A stretch of DNA of 24,434 bases. It comes from a virus. Positions 1 to 7,397 of the stretch are shown here, piece by piece; positions within the stretch are counted from its first letter, which is position 1; each line of letters opens with the position of its first letter. Under the pieces are notes generated by a model that saw nothing but the letters and a program-made list of their open reading frames with translations, was not told the DNA's origin and did not search any database. The translations under genes and the position numbers were made by a program. Where the stretch lies: the IMG/VR virus record IMGVR_UViG_3300035034_003097, positions 1 to 24,434 of that record; one strand, given 5' to 3'.

Positions 1-1288
1 GTATCATACTCATAAACCATTTAGTTACTAGACTAAAGTCATTCTGGTTTCCTTCAGTAAGTGTAACAAATCCTTTTTTAACCCATATATCATACGGGAC
101 ATTATCCTCTGTGATTCTTTTATCTAATACGCCACTTGGCATAAAGAAATGGGGTATCACATATTTCTTATTTGAATCCTTTTTTTGAATAACAAGTACT
201 GCTGCAGTCAAGTCAGTTGTTGATGATAAATCTACACCACCTACAGCATAACTATCTCTTAAATCATCTAGTGAGTAACTTTCCTCATTATTAAGATCAT
301 CATAGGATAACCACGAACCCGAATCCGCTTGTTTAATATTAAAGTCCTTGCAAAGCATCGTTACTCTTGTTGATAAGTCATGTTTTGATTTATTCATAAC
401 ATCTTCTAAGTATGAAAAAGTCTTAACAATACCAATACTAGGATTTGATTTCTGCCACGTTGTTTTATCTTCATATATTTCTTTTACTGAATCTTGGGTA
501 TAAAGCCATGGAAGTACACGCTCATCATCTATTTCGCGTTTGATCATCTTTCTAGCATAGTCTAATTTATTATCTAAAAAACCACCGATGGTTGTCCCTT
601 CAGTAGTAATGATAAATATCAGTGGTTCTTTCTTAGTAGATTGTGATTGCTTGATTGCATCATAGACTTTAGAATCTGTCATTTCATGCACTTCATCAAT
701 ACAACCAACTTCTATATTGTATCCATCTTTATTCCTCGATTGTGCAGATAGCTTCTTAATCTTGTTTTTAGTTTTTGGTGAATAGATATGATAGATATTT
801 TTCTTGCTTCTTGTTTCCTTTGATAATGCTGGAGACTGTTCTCGCATGTTATTAATTTCTTCAAAGAGAATGTTTGCTTGCTCTGTTGTATTAGAAGCAC
901 AGACGATATCCACTCCACCTCTTGAAAGGAAGAATTCAGCTAAATCAATACCAGCAACAAATGTTGTCTTTCCATTCTTACGAGCAATCAATAGTATGAC
1001 TTCATTAAATCTTCTGAGTCCAGTTTCAGACATTTTGAAACCATAAGCTGTTTGAAGTATTGCTTTCTCCCATAGTTCAAGTTTGAACCTTATCCCATTG
1101 AATGGTGACTTTGTGTGTTTACAGAACGTTTCAATAAAATCAATTCGAAGTTGTCCTGGTTTCTCATCAAAATAATACAATGGATTGTCTAGCTCCTCTA
1201 TAAGTTGATCTAGCGCAGTTTGAAGTTCTACACCAACTACTATGTTTCCATTCTCTATTTCATTATAATATTCAATTAGATAATTCAT
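1..1288 (-). CDS. terL: Phage terminase large subunit, 3' end outside the window
   Basis: ATPase-nuclease motor that packages phage DNA into the prohead. The minus-strand frame stays open from the ATG at 1288 to the left edge (429 codons), so the C-terminal part is missing only because the window ends. Visible motifs are a Walker A-like ARKNGKT (residues 102-108), a Walker B CIDE (196-199), a coupling motif IITTEG (226-231) and the start of the nuclease domain at GGVDLSSTTDLT with the likely metal-binding Asp353. This order is typical of Terminase_1 / HK97-type large subunits, which are usually about 550 residues long. The start codon overlaps the TGA of the small-subunit gene in an ATGA, which implies coupled translation. 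No frameshift was found in the visible part. Confidence 0.93.
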   Translation of the reverse strand, partial: MNYLIEYYNEIENGNIVVGVELQTALDQLIEELDNPLYYFDEKPGQLRIDFIETFCKHTKSPFNGIRFKLELWEKAILQTAYGFKMSETGLRRFNEVILLIARKNGKTTFVAGIDLAEFFLSRGGVDIVCASNTTEQANILFEEINNMREQSPALSKETRSKKNIYHIYSPKTKNKIKKLSAQSRNKDGYNIEVGCIDEVHEMTDSKVYDAIKQSQSTKKEPLIFIITTEGTTIGGFLDNKLDYARKMIKREIDDERVLPWLYTQDSVKEIYEDKTTWQKSNPSIGIVKTFSYLEDVMNKSKHDLSTRVTMLCKDFNIKQADSGSWLSYDDLNNEESYSLDDLRDSYAVGGVDLSSTTDLTAAVLVIQKKDSNKKYVIPHFFMPSGVLDKRITEDNVPYDIWVKKGFVTLTEGNQNDFSLVTKWFMSMI

Positions 1289-1608
1289 TCATTTGCTTTC
1301 TTAAGGAATTCATCAAACGCATCATCTCCATCATCAACCTGAGTTCCAAGAATACTATTTAACGTTTTGATTACTGTTCCATATGAGTTCACTAATTTTG
1401 TATAGTATTTCGCAGCTTCTGTTTGTCGTTGCGCTCCTCTATTTGAAGTTTGAATAGCACCATATTTTCTAATCTGTTCCTGTAACTTATCAAGTTCCAC
1501 TTTCATAAATGCAGCTTGATAAATTAAATTATCTACTAATTCTGTCTTTGATTCTTCGACCAAAGAAAAAAGCGATTTTAATCGCTCATATTCTATATCA
1601 ATATTCAT
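1285..1608 (-). CDS. terS: Phage terminase small subunit, P27-like
   Basis: A 107-residue protein directly upstream of the large terminase gene. It would recognise the packaging site and load the large subunit. The first half is predicted helical and charged. The part from about residue 65 (AAKYYTKLVNSYGTVIKTLNSIL) matches the usual C-terminal pattern of P27-family small subunits: a helix with a KLVNSY-type stretch, then a short acidic tail. Length and position also fit. It overlaps terL by 4 bp (ATGA) and the upstream gene by 4 bp, so the three genes form one translationally coupled unit. The family call rests on pattern memory plus synteny; the role is fairly safe. Confidence 0.75.
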   Translation of the reverse strand: MNIDIEYERLKSLFSLVEESKTELVDNLIYQAAFMKVELDKLQEQIRKYGAIQTSNRGAQRQTEAAKYYTKLVNSYGTVIKTLNSILGTQVDDGDDAFDEFLKKANE

Positions 1609-2036
1609 AGCTTGTCTAAGTCCTCAAAGAACTCTTTAACAAAGTCTTGGTATTTTTCATTTGTATCTAAATTATATTTTTTATGTATGGCAATACTCAA
1701 CTTATTAAATAAAGGAATCAAATCTTCATTCACATCAGCAATTTCTAGTAATTCTTTTGAGTTTGTATCTTTTGCATGTGTAACTTCTTCTCTAAGTGAT
1801 TTTAATTTAAACCACTCATCACCTGACAAACCATCTCTGTACCCAGCTTCGTAAAGCTTTCTTGCTTGGAATATAACAATATGATAAAAAGACATGTTCA
1901 ATTCAATATAAGCAGGATGTTGTTTTGCAAACTCATCTTTAGATAATTTTAGTTGTTTGTATTTCTTTGTTATTCTCTTTGTTATAAATTCTAATTGCAT
2001 GATACTTCTTAGGTAGTTTTCTTCAAGAGCTTGCAT
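1605..2036 (-). CDS. Small phage protein of unknown function upstream of the terminase genes
   Basis: A 143-residue, Lys/Glu-rich protein that looks mostly helical, with no signal peptide or membrane segment. I do not recognise the family. Its last bases overlap the start of the terminase small subunit gene (ATGA overlap), so it is translated with the packaging genes and probably works at or near DNA packaging or head assembly; that is inference from position only. Upstream lies a 114-bp non-coding stretch with an unusually GC-rich part that could be the cos site. Confidence 0.65.
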   Translation of the reverse strand: MQALEENYLRSIMQLEFITKRITKKYKQLKLSKDEFAKQHPAYIELNMSFYHIVIFQARKLYEAGYRDGLSGDEWFKLKSLREEVTHAKDTNSKELLEIADVNEDLIPLFNKLSIAIHKKYNLDTNEKYQDFVKEFFEDLDKL

Positions 2037-2096
2037 AATTTCACCTTCTCAAATTCAATTTCTAGATTTTCAAAATTATTGCCTCGTGTTTCTTAA

Positions 2097-2150
2097 GCGT
2101 CCCCCTACGCGGTACCCTTCGCAAATAAATAATAGGCATTGGGGCGGGGG
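2097..2150. other. GC-rich non-coding segment, possible cos packaging site
   Basis: Within the 114-bp gap 2037-2150 this part is strikingly GC-rich for the window. It holds a C5 run at 2101-2105 flanked by a short inverted repeat (GCGT at 2097, ACGC at 2106), then GGTACCC, and ends in GGGGCGGGGG (2141-2150). In HK97-type phages with 3' cohesive ends, the cos site usually lies just upstream of the terminase genes and near an HNH gene, and both are present here. The cut position cannot be read from sequence alone. Confidence 0.4.
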
Positions 2151-2687
2151 TTATAAAACATATTCTGTATAGTGATTTACTGATAAACTTTTTTTGTTTG
2201 CGGCATTTTGTTGTCTTAGCAAGTACAAAGGGTGCCACGGTTCTCCTGCTTGCGTTTTACCGCCTAAATAGTACCAATCTGATGCAGAGTGATTAACTCT
2301 TAAGGCATCAACATCTGTAAAGCAAGTGCTCTTAAGATATGGAAATCTATTTATATTATTGCCCCACATGGCGTGAAGTCTTACACTAGGATATTGTTTG
2401 ATGATTTTCTCAATTTCAACAAGATTGCTATTATGTAAGGTGTTGTTAATTGATGAATGTAATCCTGCTGGGTTTGTCGATCTTTGTGGGTAAATGTTTA
2501 GCATAATCCATCCAGTATATCCAAGTTTAACTGACATGGAAGCAACTTCTCTTAAAGTCGGATCTAATTTTGTAGGTGTTGCATAACTAGGATTAATACC
2601 GAAAACAATAAATGGATTGTTACCAGTTACATCTCCAAGAACAAATCTTTCTGCATTTGATGCTGAATTTATATATATCCAAGCCAT
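2151..2687 (-). CDS. DUF1643 family protein
   Basis: A 178-residue cytoplasmic protein with the DUF1643 signature: a GINPSYATPTKLDPT segment (about residues 31-45), a GYTGWIMLNIYPQRSTNP segment (about 56-73), and a C-terminal GEPWHPLYL segment. The family is common in phages and mobile elements of Firmicutes; its biochemical role is not established to my knowledge. The ribosome binding site AAGGGG overlaps the stop codon of the gene upstream, so the two are one transcript. It sits between the HNH/MetK genes and the possible cos region, within the phage accessory block. Confidence 0.8.
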   Translation of the reverse strand: MAWIYINSASNAERFVLGDVTGNNPFIVFGINPSYATPTKLDPTLREVASMSVKLGYTGWIMLNIYPQRSTNPAGLHSSINNTLHNSNLVEIEKIIKQYPSVRLHAMWGNNINRFPYLKSTCFTDVDALRVNHSASDWYYLGGKTQAGEPWHPLYLLRQQNAANKKSLSVNHYTEYVL

Positions 2688-2694
2688 TAGAAAA

Positions 2695-3018
2695 TTACCC
2701 CTTATTCTTTAAATAGATATCAGAAATAAACTCAAGAAAGTATTGAGCTGCCCATTTTTGTACGTTGGCATGTCCACTAGGAGATTTTCTATTTATTTTT
2801 TCAAAATACTGCTCAAACTTATCACGATACTCATCTAATGTAATCTCTTTATTAATCAACTCATTAAGTGAAAATCCACGATTCTGATTAATCGTATACA
2901 TTACATTTGATGCCATAATATCCGGTCTTGCTATGTTAGGATATTTCTTTTCCATCCATTCAACAAATCCTTGTTGATACTTTTTCTTATTCTCACGTGT
3001 AATATTAATCTTAGCCAT
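2695..3018 (-). CDS. Small protein of unknown function
   Basis: A 107-residue charged protein without membrane segments; I cannot place it in a family. The C-terminal part (FEQYFEKINRKSPSGHANVQ, about residues 68-87) looks like a helical domain. It has a plausible AAAGGGTG ribosome binding site, starts 43 bp after the HNH gene and runs directly into the DUF1643 gene. A TATAAT-like hexamer on the minus strand (3042-3047) lies in the gap upstream but lacks a clear -35 partner. It is real by its length, start signal and operon position; function unknown. Confidence 0.6.
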   Translation of the reverse strand: MAKINITRENKKKYQQGFVEWMEKKYPNIARPDIMASNVMYTINQNRGFSLNELINKEITLDEYRDKFEQYFEKINRKSPSGHANVQKWAAQYFLEFISDIYLKNKG

Positions 3019-3061
3019 ATAAACACACCCTTTCGATAAAAATTATAACACGAATGTATGC

Positions 3062-3346
3062 TTAACTCATAATCAAATTACCATCTTCATCAAATTGCTG
3101 TGACTTCGAGAAACGCTTGTGTTGTTCGTTGTGGCATTTTTTACACAATAACTCCAGGTTCTCCTGATTCAAACTGATTGCTGGATCCTTAACATTATGT
3201 ATTGATAGTTTTATAATGTGATGAACTTCTTCTCCTAAAGCACCACAACGTTCACACTTACCATTTGCATCTCGTATCTTGATTTCTCTAGCTATACGCC
3301 ATGCTACTGATTTATAGAATCTATGTAACTCTTTAGGCTTTCTCAT
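3062..3346 (-). CDS. HNH endonuclease
   Basis: A 94-residue metal-dependent DNA nuclease of the phage packaging-associated type. The fold is clear: a CxxC knuckle (Cys31, Cys34), the His pair HH at 42-43, Asn63 in the QENLELLC stretch, a second CxxC (Cys68, Cys71), and the final His at 72 and 76. In many cos phages such an HNH protein works with the terminase in cutting at cos, and the terminase genes follow a short distance downstream here. The start overlaps the end of metK by 14 bp, which suggests the two are co-translated. Confidence 0.88.
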   Translation of the reverse strand: MRKPKELHRFYKSVAWRIAREIKIRDANGKCERCGALGEEVHHIIKLSIHNVKDPAISLNQENLELLCKKCHNEQHKRFSKSQQFDEDGNLIMS

Positions 3347-4463
3347 ATAGATTTCTCAATTCGGTTATCTTATCATCTACATTTTCCCAACGAACATCTA
3401 AATCTTCTCTACCAAAGTGTCCATACTTTGCTAACTCCTGGAACTTAACTTTATCAAGGTTGAGTTCTTTTCTTATGTTTTCTGGTCTAAAATCAAATAC
3501 ATAATTTACGATTGCTTGTATCTCTTCATCAGATGTAACACCAGTTCCAAATGTATCAACCAAAACACTTACTGGCTTTGCTACTCCAATAGCGTAGCTT
3601 AAGTGTACCTCGCAGTGTGTGGCCAAACCTGCCCCTACAACGGCCTTTGCTACGTATCTGGCATAATAAGCCGCACTTCGATCAACCTTGCTTACGTCCT
3701 TACCTGAAAAGGCTCCACCACCATGTTTACTGTAGCCACCATAAGTATCAACAATAATCTTTCTACCTGTTAGTCCTGAATCGGCATATGGACCACCTAT
3801 CACAAACTCTCCTGTTGGATTGATTAATACTTCCGCATCTATAATCGTATCGAAATCAAATACTTTAGTCAGGACTTCATTGATAATAATTTCCTCATAC
3901 AGTTCTCGTTTGACGCCTATTTTTGTTTGAGCTGACACTACTATTGTTTGTACTTTCTTTGGTCTCCCATTCTCATACCCAACAGATACCTGACATTTAC
4001 CATCAGGTCCAAAGATGTGTGAGTATTTCTCTTTACGAATTTTATCCATCTCTTTTGAGATATGATTCGCTAACATAATCGGCAATGGCATGAATTCTTG
4101 TGTTTCATTACAAGCATAACCAAACATAATCCCCTGATCACCTGCACCTTGTTCGTGTGATTCAGTTGAATTGACACCAAGAGCGATATCAACTGATTGT
4201 TTGCTTATCTTTTCCATAACTACAAATTCATCTTCATAGCCTATCTCTTTAAGTTTATGTTTTGCTATCTCTGCATAATCTACTTTCGCAGATGTGGTTA
4301 CTTCCCCAAAGACAAATACTAAATCATCTTTGATTGCCGTTTCAACTGCAACTCGAGCGTTTTTATCTTGTTCTAATATAGCATCTAGTATTGCATCACT
4401 GATTTGGTCACAAACCTTATCCGGATGTCCACTAAATACAGATTCACTTGTAATTACTTGCAT
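3333..4463 (-). CDS. metK: S-adenosylmethionine synthetase carried by the prophage
   Basis: Methionine adenosyltransferase: makes S-adenosylmethionine from methionine and ATP. Hallmarks are HPDK near the N-terminus (residues 13-16), the GDQGIMFGYA motif (about 109-118), and the phosphate loop GGGAFSGKD (about 247-255). At 376 residues it is near full length (cellular enzymes are about 380-400) and shows no break, so it is probably active. Its ATG follows an AAGGAG site. It lies inside the minus-strand phage block, overlapping an HNH gene, and downstream of a DNA methylase gene that would use its product. A terminator just upstream (4488-4511) would limit read-through from the genes before it. 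Not a typical host locus for metK. Confidence 0.95.
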   Translation of the reverse strand: MQVITSESVFSGHPDKVCDQISDAILDAILEQDKNARVAVETAIKDDLVFVFGEVTTSAKVDYAEIAKHKLKEIGYEDEFVVMEKISKQSVDIALGVNSTESHEQGAGDQGIMFGYACNETQEFMPLPIMLANHISKEMDKIRKEKYSHIFGPDGKCQVSVGYENGRPKKVQTIVVSAQTKIGVKRELYEEIIINEVLTKVFDFDTIIDAEVLINPTGEFVIGGPYADSGLTGRKIIVDTYGGYSKHGGGAFSGKDVSKVDRSAAYYARYVAKAVVGAGLATHCEVHLSYAIGVAKPVSVLVDTFGTGVTSDEEIQAIVNYVFDFRPENIRKELNLDKVKFQELAKYGHFGREDLDVRWENVDDKITELRNLYEKA

Positions 4464-4487
4464 TCGTTCATCTCCTTTATCAACGAG

Positions 4488-4511
4488 TAAAAAAGGAGCT
4501 TATTCGCTCCT
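4488..4511 (-). terminator. Intrinsic terminator or attenuator upstream of metK
   Basis: On the minus strand the stem AGGAGC/GCTCCT (4506-4511 with 4494-4499, six-base loop) is followed by a run of Ts (4488-4493). It overlaps the stop codon of the preceding small gene and ends 25 bp before the metK start, so metK is reached either by partial read-through or from an internal promoter. Confidence 0.7.
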
Positions 4512-4802
4512 AAGTGCTGATTTTGTTAAGTATGCTGTATACCTTGCGTAATGATATCCTTCGCTTTCAACTAAGATTCCAAAATCATGTTCATTACTTG
4601 TTACAAAGATACAATGGAATACATCATCTTTATCACAATACATTTCATCAATGTTTTCTTTTATAAAGTCATAATCATCTAGTGGATTCTGTATGAATGT
4701 CTCAAATAAATCTGAATCAATGATTATCTCTTTTTCAATTATGAATTCATCTTGTGGAAGAAGTTCTTCAGGCGTTGCTTTTCTAATAAAGTTTACTTTC
4801 AT
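4500..4802 (-). CDS. DUF6329-like small phage protein
   Basis: A 100-residue acidic protein resembling small phage/ICE proteins that I recall as DUF6329: a DSDLFETFIQNPLDDYDFIKEN stretch (written here from residue 29 on), then MYCDKDDVFHC, and a GILVESEGYHYARYTAY end. No catalytic function is known to me. The frame is open further upstream, but the ATG at 4802 is chosen because it makes an ATGA overlap with the stop codon of the preceding gene, and earlier ATGs would lie deep inside that gene. The terminator hairpin at 4488-4511 covers its stop codon. Confidence 0.7.
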   Translation of the reverse strand: MKVNFIRKATPEELLPQDEFIIEKEIIIDSDLFETFIQNPLDDYDFIKENIDEMYCDKDDVFHCIFVTSNEHDFGILVESEGYHYARYTAYLTKSALRSE

Positions 4803-5176
4803 TTTTTTATCTCCCATGCCGTATAGACTGAACGGTATGTGCAATCCCATGTATCTAGTATGACTCCATCTACACAAGTCGTAACATGACCAGCCATTTT
4901 TAAGATATAAGTTCCTTTTGGGTGTAACTTTTTAAAATCGTCACCCTTAACTCTAGGTTCTCCTTTGATTGCTTTAAAAATCAATCTTGGATAACTCTTT
5001 AAATAATCGTATAAGAACTTCGTATCTTTGTAACTTGAATAGCCAAGTTCTCTTTTCTTACGATTCAATTCCCTGCGACACTCTAAGTAATCAGTGTTGG
5101 TTGCTGTCGCGATTGCTCGTACAACACAATCTGATGTCTTGATGCCTTTAGGATGTGCATTAAATTCCTTAAACAT
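4799..5176 (-). CDS. Papain-like cysteine peptidase fold phage protein
   Basis: A 125-residue protein whose motifs recall small phage proteins with a papain-like fold: Asp-Cys in KTSDCVVRAIATAT (Cys at about residue 17) as the possible nucleophile, and a GHVTTCVDGVILDTWD stretch (about 95-111) supplying the likely catalytic His and a following Asp. Substrate unknown; such proteins might trim a host or phage protein, but this is inference. It has a very good AAAGGAGG ribosome binding site, is the first gene after a 70-bp gap behind the DNA methylase gene, and overlaps the next gene by 4 bp. Confidence 0.65.
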   Translation of the reverse strand: MFKEFNAHPKGIKTSDCVVRAIATATNTDYLECRRELNRKKRELGYSSYKDTKFLYDYLKSYPRLIFKAIKGEPRVKGDDFKKLHPKGTYILKMAGHVTTCVDGVILDTWDCTYRSVYTAWEIKK

Positions 5177-5246
5177 AAATAGCCTCCTTTGTTTTGGTTA
5201 CTCTATATATCACTCTAAAGGGACTAAATAGCAAGTTATATTTCCA

Positions 5247-6458
5247 CTATAGTGACTTATTTTCAAAGTAATTAAAATCGTTAAGCGGAGACCTCTTTCC
5301 ATCTCTAATCAAATAGCAATTCTCATTTGTTTCTTTATGTTTTATATAACGTTTAACAATAACATCGACAAATTTCTCATCAAGTTCCATTAAATAGGAT
5401 TTACGATACAATTGATCAGCTGCTATCATCGTTGAACCTGAACCACCAAATAAATCTAGTATGGATTCGTGACGTCTTGAGGAATTACTGATTGCTTTTC
5501 CTACAAGTTCTAATGGTTTCATTGTTGGGTGTTCTTCATTCTTTCTTGGTTTGTTATATTCCCAAATAGTGTCTTGAGAACGATCATCCACAAAGTAATG
5601 AGCTGCGCCTTCTCTCCATCCATAAAGAATTGGTTCATGTCTCCAATGATAATCTTGTCGACCAAGTACTAATGCATTTTTCACCCACACTAAACATTCA
5701 GCTAATTTGTACCCAGCGTTCTTAAATGCATTTCTAAAGTTTAATCCTTCCGTATCTGCATGGCAACAATAGATTGCTCCACCAGGTTTTGTGTGTTCAT
5801 ACATATTTTTAAAAGCAGCCAATAAAAAAAGATAGAAAGTATCGTCTTCCATCTTATCGTTTTTAATCTTACCAGCAGTTCCTTCATAATCAACATTGTA
5901 AGGCGGATCAGTAAAAATCATATCTATTTCTTTTCCATCAAGTAATGTCGCTACTTGTTCTGCGTCAGTTGAATCACCACACATAACTCTATGTGTGCCT
6001 AGCTCATAAATATCACCAGGCTTTGAGAATGGATCATCTGGTACTTCATCATCAATATCGAAATCATCATCAGCTGCGTTATCTGGTAATAACTTTTCCA
6101 TTTCCTCAAAACCAAATTGAAGCATATCCAAATCAAGTCCTTCTAACTCTTCTTCAAGTTTCGATAAATCCCAAGTAGCTAGTTCAGCTGTCTTATTATC
6201 TGCTAAGCGAAATGCTTTGATTTGTTCGTCGTTTAAGTCATCTGCGATAATACATGGCACTTCTTCTAAACCAAGTGACACAGAGGCTTTTAGACGGGTA
6301 TGACCGGCAATAATGACGTTGTCACTTGTAATAACAATCGGAACTTTAAATCCGAACTCTTTGATCGAATTAGCAACTGCTTTTATTGCCTCATCGTTGT
6401 TTCTTGGATTGTTTTCGTACTCTTGGAGTACCGATACTTGTTTCATCACTATATTCAT
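5247..6458 (-). CDS. ParB-domain DNA methyltransferase (N4-cytosine or N6-adenine, beta class)
   Basis: A DNA methylase of 403 residues with two parts. The N-terminal about 100 residues form a ParB/Srx-type domain (NPRNNDEAI, then the AGHTRLKA motif near residues 52-59). A linker rich in Asp/Glu follows (about 125-145). The methylase domain begins with catalytic motif IV DPPY at 184-187 and carries the SAM-binding motif FGGSGST near residue 340; IV before I is the beta-class order. The start is taken as ATG 6458, because the upstream in-frame GTG lies inside the Shine-Dalgarno GAGGAGG that serves this ATG. It overlaps the preceding HTH gene by 68 bp. In phages such enzymes usually protect the genome from host restriction. 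No restriction partner is adjacent. Confidence 0.92.
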   Translation of the reverse strand: MNIVMKQVSVLQEYENNPRNNDEAIKAVANSIKEFGFKVPIVITSDNVIIAGHTRLKASVSLGLEEVPCIIADDLNDEQIKAFRLADNKTAELATWDLSKLEEELEGLDLDMLQFGFEEMEKLLPDNAADDDFDIDDEVPDDPFSKPGDIYELGTHRVMCGDSTDAEQVATLLDGKEIDMIFTDPPYNVDYEGTAGKIKNDKMEDDTFYLFLLAAFKNMYEHTKPGGAIYCCHADTEGLNFRNAFKNAGYKLAECLVWVKNALVLGRQDYHWRHEPILYGWREGAAHYFVDDRSQDTIWEYNKPRKNEEHPTMKPLELVGKAISNSSRRHESILDLFGGSGSTMIAADQLYRKSYLMELDEKFVDVIVKRYIKHKETNENCYLIRDGKRSPLNDFNYFENKSL

Positions 6459-6918
6459 TCGTCCAAACCTCCTCACCTTTTTCTAGGCGTTTCTCCATTA
6501 GCTCTATTTCAGCTTTCTTTTCATTGTATTCAATACCATACTTCGTTATCAGCAAATACTTAATTGCTTGAATATCCGGTAATGATTGCTTTTTATATTT
6601 TGTGATACGTTTCTTAGTACCTGTTTTGGTTTCCTCAATGACAGTCTGTGTTTCTTCATATTCAAACCCAACTGCACGTTGATAAATCGCATCAACTAAC
6701 TTTTGTTTTAACTCTTCATCACCAAACTGGAACGCATCATTTAATCTCTTATGAACTTTTCTCAATTTGATAACCGTTTTTTCTGTGATACCCAAATACT
6801 CAGCTACTTGTTTTTGAGTAGCTCTTTTAGATATCATTTCCGATATCGCTTTTAACTTGTTCTCTAGATAACCAGATTTCTCCCAACGCTCGTATGTATC
6901 AAGCATTTTTCCTTTCAT
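6391..6918 (-). CDS. HTH protein, terminase-small-subunit-like
   Basis: A 175-residue protein with an N-terminal helix-turn-helix (TQKQVAEYLGITEKTVIKLR, about residues 33-52). A basic middle part follows (AIYQRAVGFEYEE, then a KTGTKKRITKYKKQ stretch) and a charged C-terminal tail. This layout is shared by phage DNA-binding proteins often labelled small terminase or transposase-like. Since a P27-like small terminase lies next to terL, this is more likely an accessory DNA-binding partner, perhaps of the methylase gene it overlaps by 68 bp; that pairing is inference. It is the first gene after a 270-bp gap and so may head a transcript. Confidence 0.6.
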   Translation of the reverse strand: MKGKMLDTYERWEKSGYLENKLKAISEMISKRATQKQVAEYLGITEKTVIKLRKVHKRLNDAFQFGDEELKQKLVDAIYQRAVGFEYEETQTVIEETKTGTKKRITKYKKQSLPDIQAIKYLLITKYGIEYNEKKAEIELMEKRLEKGEEVWTNEYSDETSIGTPRVRKQSKKQR

Positions 6919-6928
6919 TTAAACCACT

Positions 6929-7135
6929 CCAACTGTTTACAAAAAACTGTAATTATTCACCAGTTGGAATACTACAAGTATCTCTGCAAAAACAAAAAAG
7001 AACCCATTTTACTGAATTCTTCTCGTTTCTAGGCTGGTCTGTTAAGCCAGTATTCCATTTTGCTTTTACCTTTGCTCATTATAATACTATCACACCCTTG
7101 ACAGTTTCACAATATATCAACCTTGCTCAACCTTG
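6929..7135. promoter_or_regulatory. Non-coding gap with an inverted repeat, a direct repeat and a possible minus-strand promoter
   Basis: The gap 6919-7188 separates a minus-strand transcript start from a plus-strand gene. It holds a perfect 7-bp inverted repeat (CCAACTG at 6929, CAGTTGG at 6961), a 9-bp direct repeat TCAACCTTG starting at 7117 and 7127 (one helical turn apart), and a TATAAT hexamer on the minus strand (7078-7083) without a good -35. A TTGTCA at 7133 could be a weak -35 for the plus-strand gene. These look like regulator sites, but none is decisive. Confidence 0.35.
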
Positions 7136-7188
7136 TCATTTTATCCTCGCATATTTTACATGTACTCTAATAGAGAGGAGTTGAAAAT

Positions 7189-7374
7189 ATGAATGATTCA
7201 ATAATTGAGATCAAACTTAAAGGTTATCATGTAAAGATTGATAATGAATCGACTACGATTACTGAAGGTAAAGACTTACTTCTAAAAGTAGATCACAAGA
7301 ACGTCAAACCCATTGTAAGATTAGTTATTCAAAAGATTAACCAAATCAAGAAACAAATCGAAACTAAGGAGTAG
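7189..7374 (+). CDS. Small plus-strand phage protein of unknown function
   Basis: A 61-residue basic protein, probably a beta-strand N-terminal half (IIEIKLKGYHVKIDNESTTI) and a helical Lys-rich C-terminal half. Family unknown to me. Three things make it credible as a real gene although it opposes all its neighbours: a clean GAGAGGAG ribosome binding site 8 nt before the ATG, lack of a competing frame on the other strand, and an intrinsic terminator that begins at its stop codon. It sits alone between the DUF1492 gene and the methylase transcript, where an independently expressed small regulator or anti-host protein would be plausible; that is inference. Confidence 0.6.
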   Translation: MNDSIIEIKLKGYHVKIDNESTTITEGKDLLLKVDHKNVKPIVRLVIQKINQIKKQIETKE

Positions 7375-7396
7375 CTACAAGCTCCTTTAGTTTTTC
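7362..7396 (+). terminator. Intrinsic terminator of the small plus-strand gene
   Basis: The stem AACTAAGGAG (7362-7371) pairs with CTCCTTTAGTT (7382-7392, one bulged T) across a 10-nt loop, followed by a T-run. The stop codon TAG lies at the edge of the stem, so the terminator is tied to this gene. Confidence 0.75.
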
Positions 7397-7397
7397 T

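Noticed and set aside
712-1046. Short open frames on both strands inside the left edge
   Set aside because: They overlap the continuous terminase large subunit frame, which is open from 1288 to the edge and has all the expected motifs; the short frames are shadows and there is no sign of a broken terminase.
6894-7184. Plus-strand frame of 96 codons in the gap before the small gene
   Set aside because: No ribosome binding site, hydrophobic low-complexity product, and it crosses the repeats and probable control sites of the gap.
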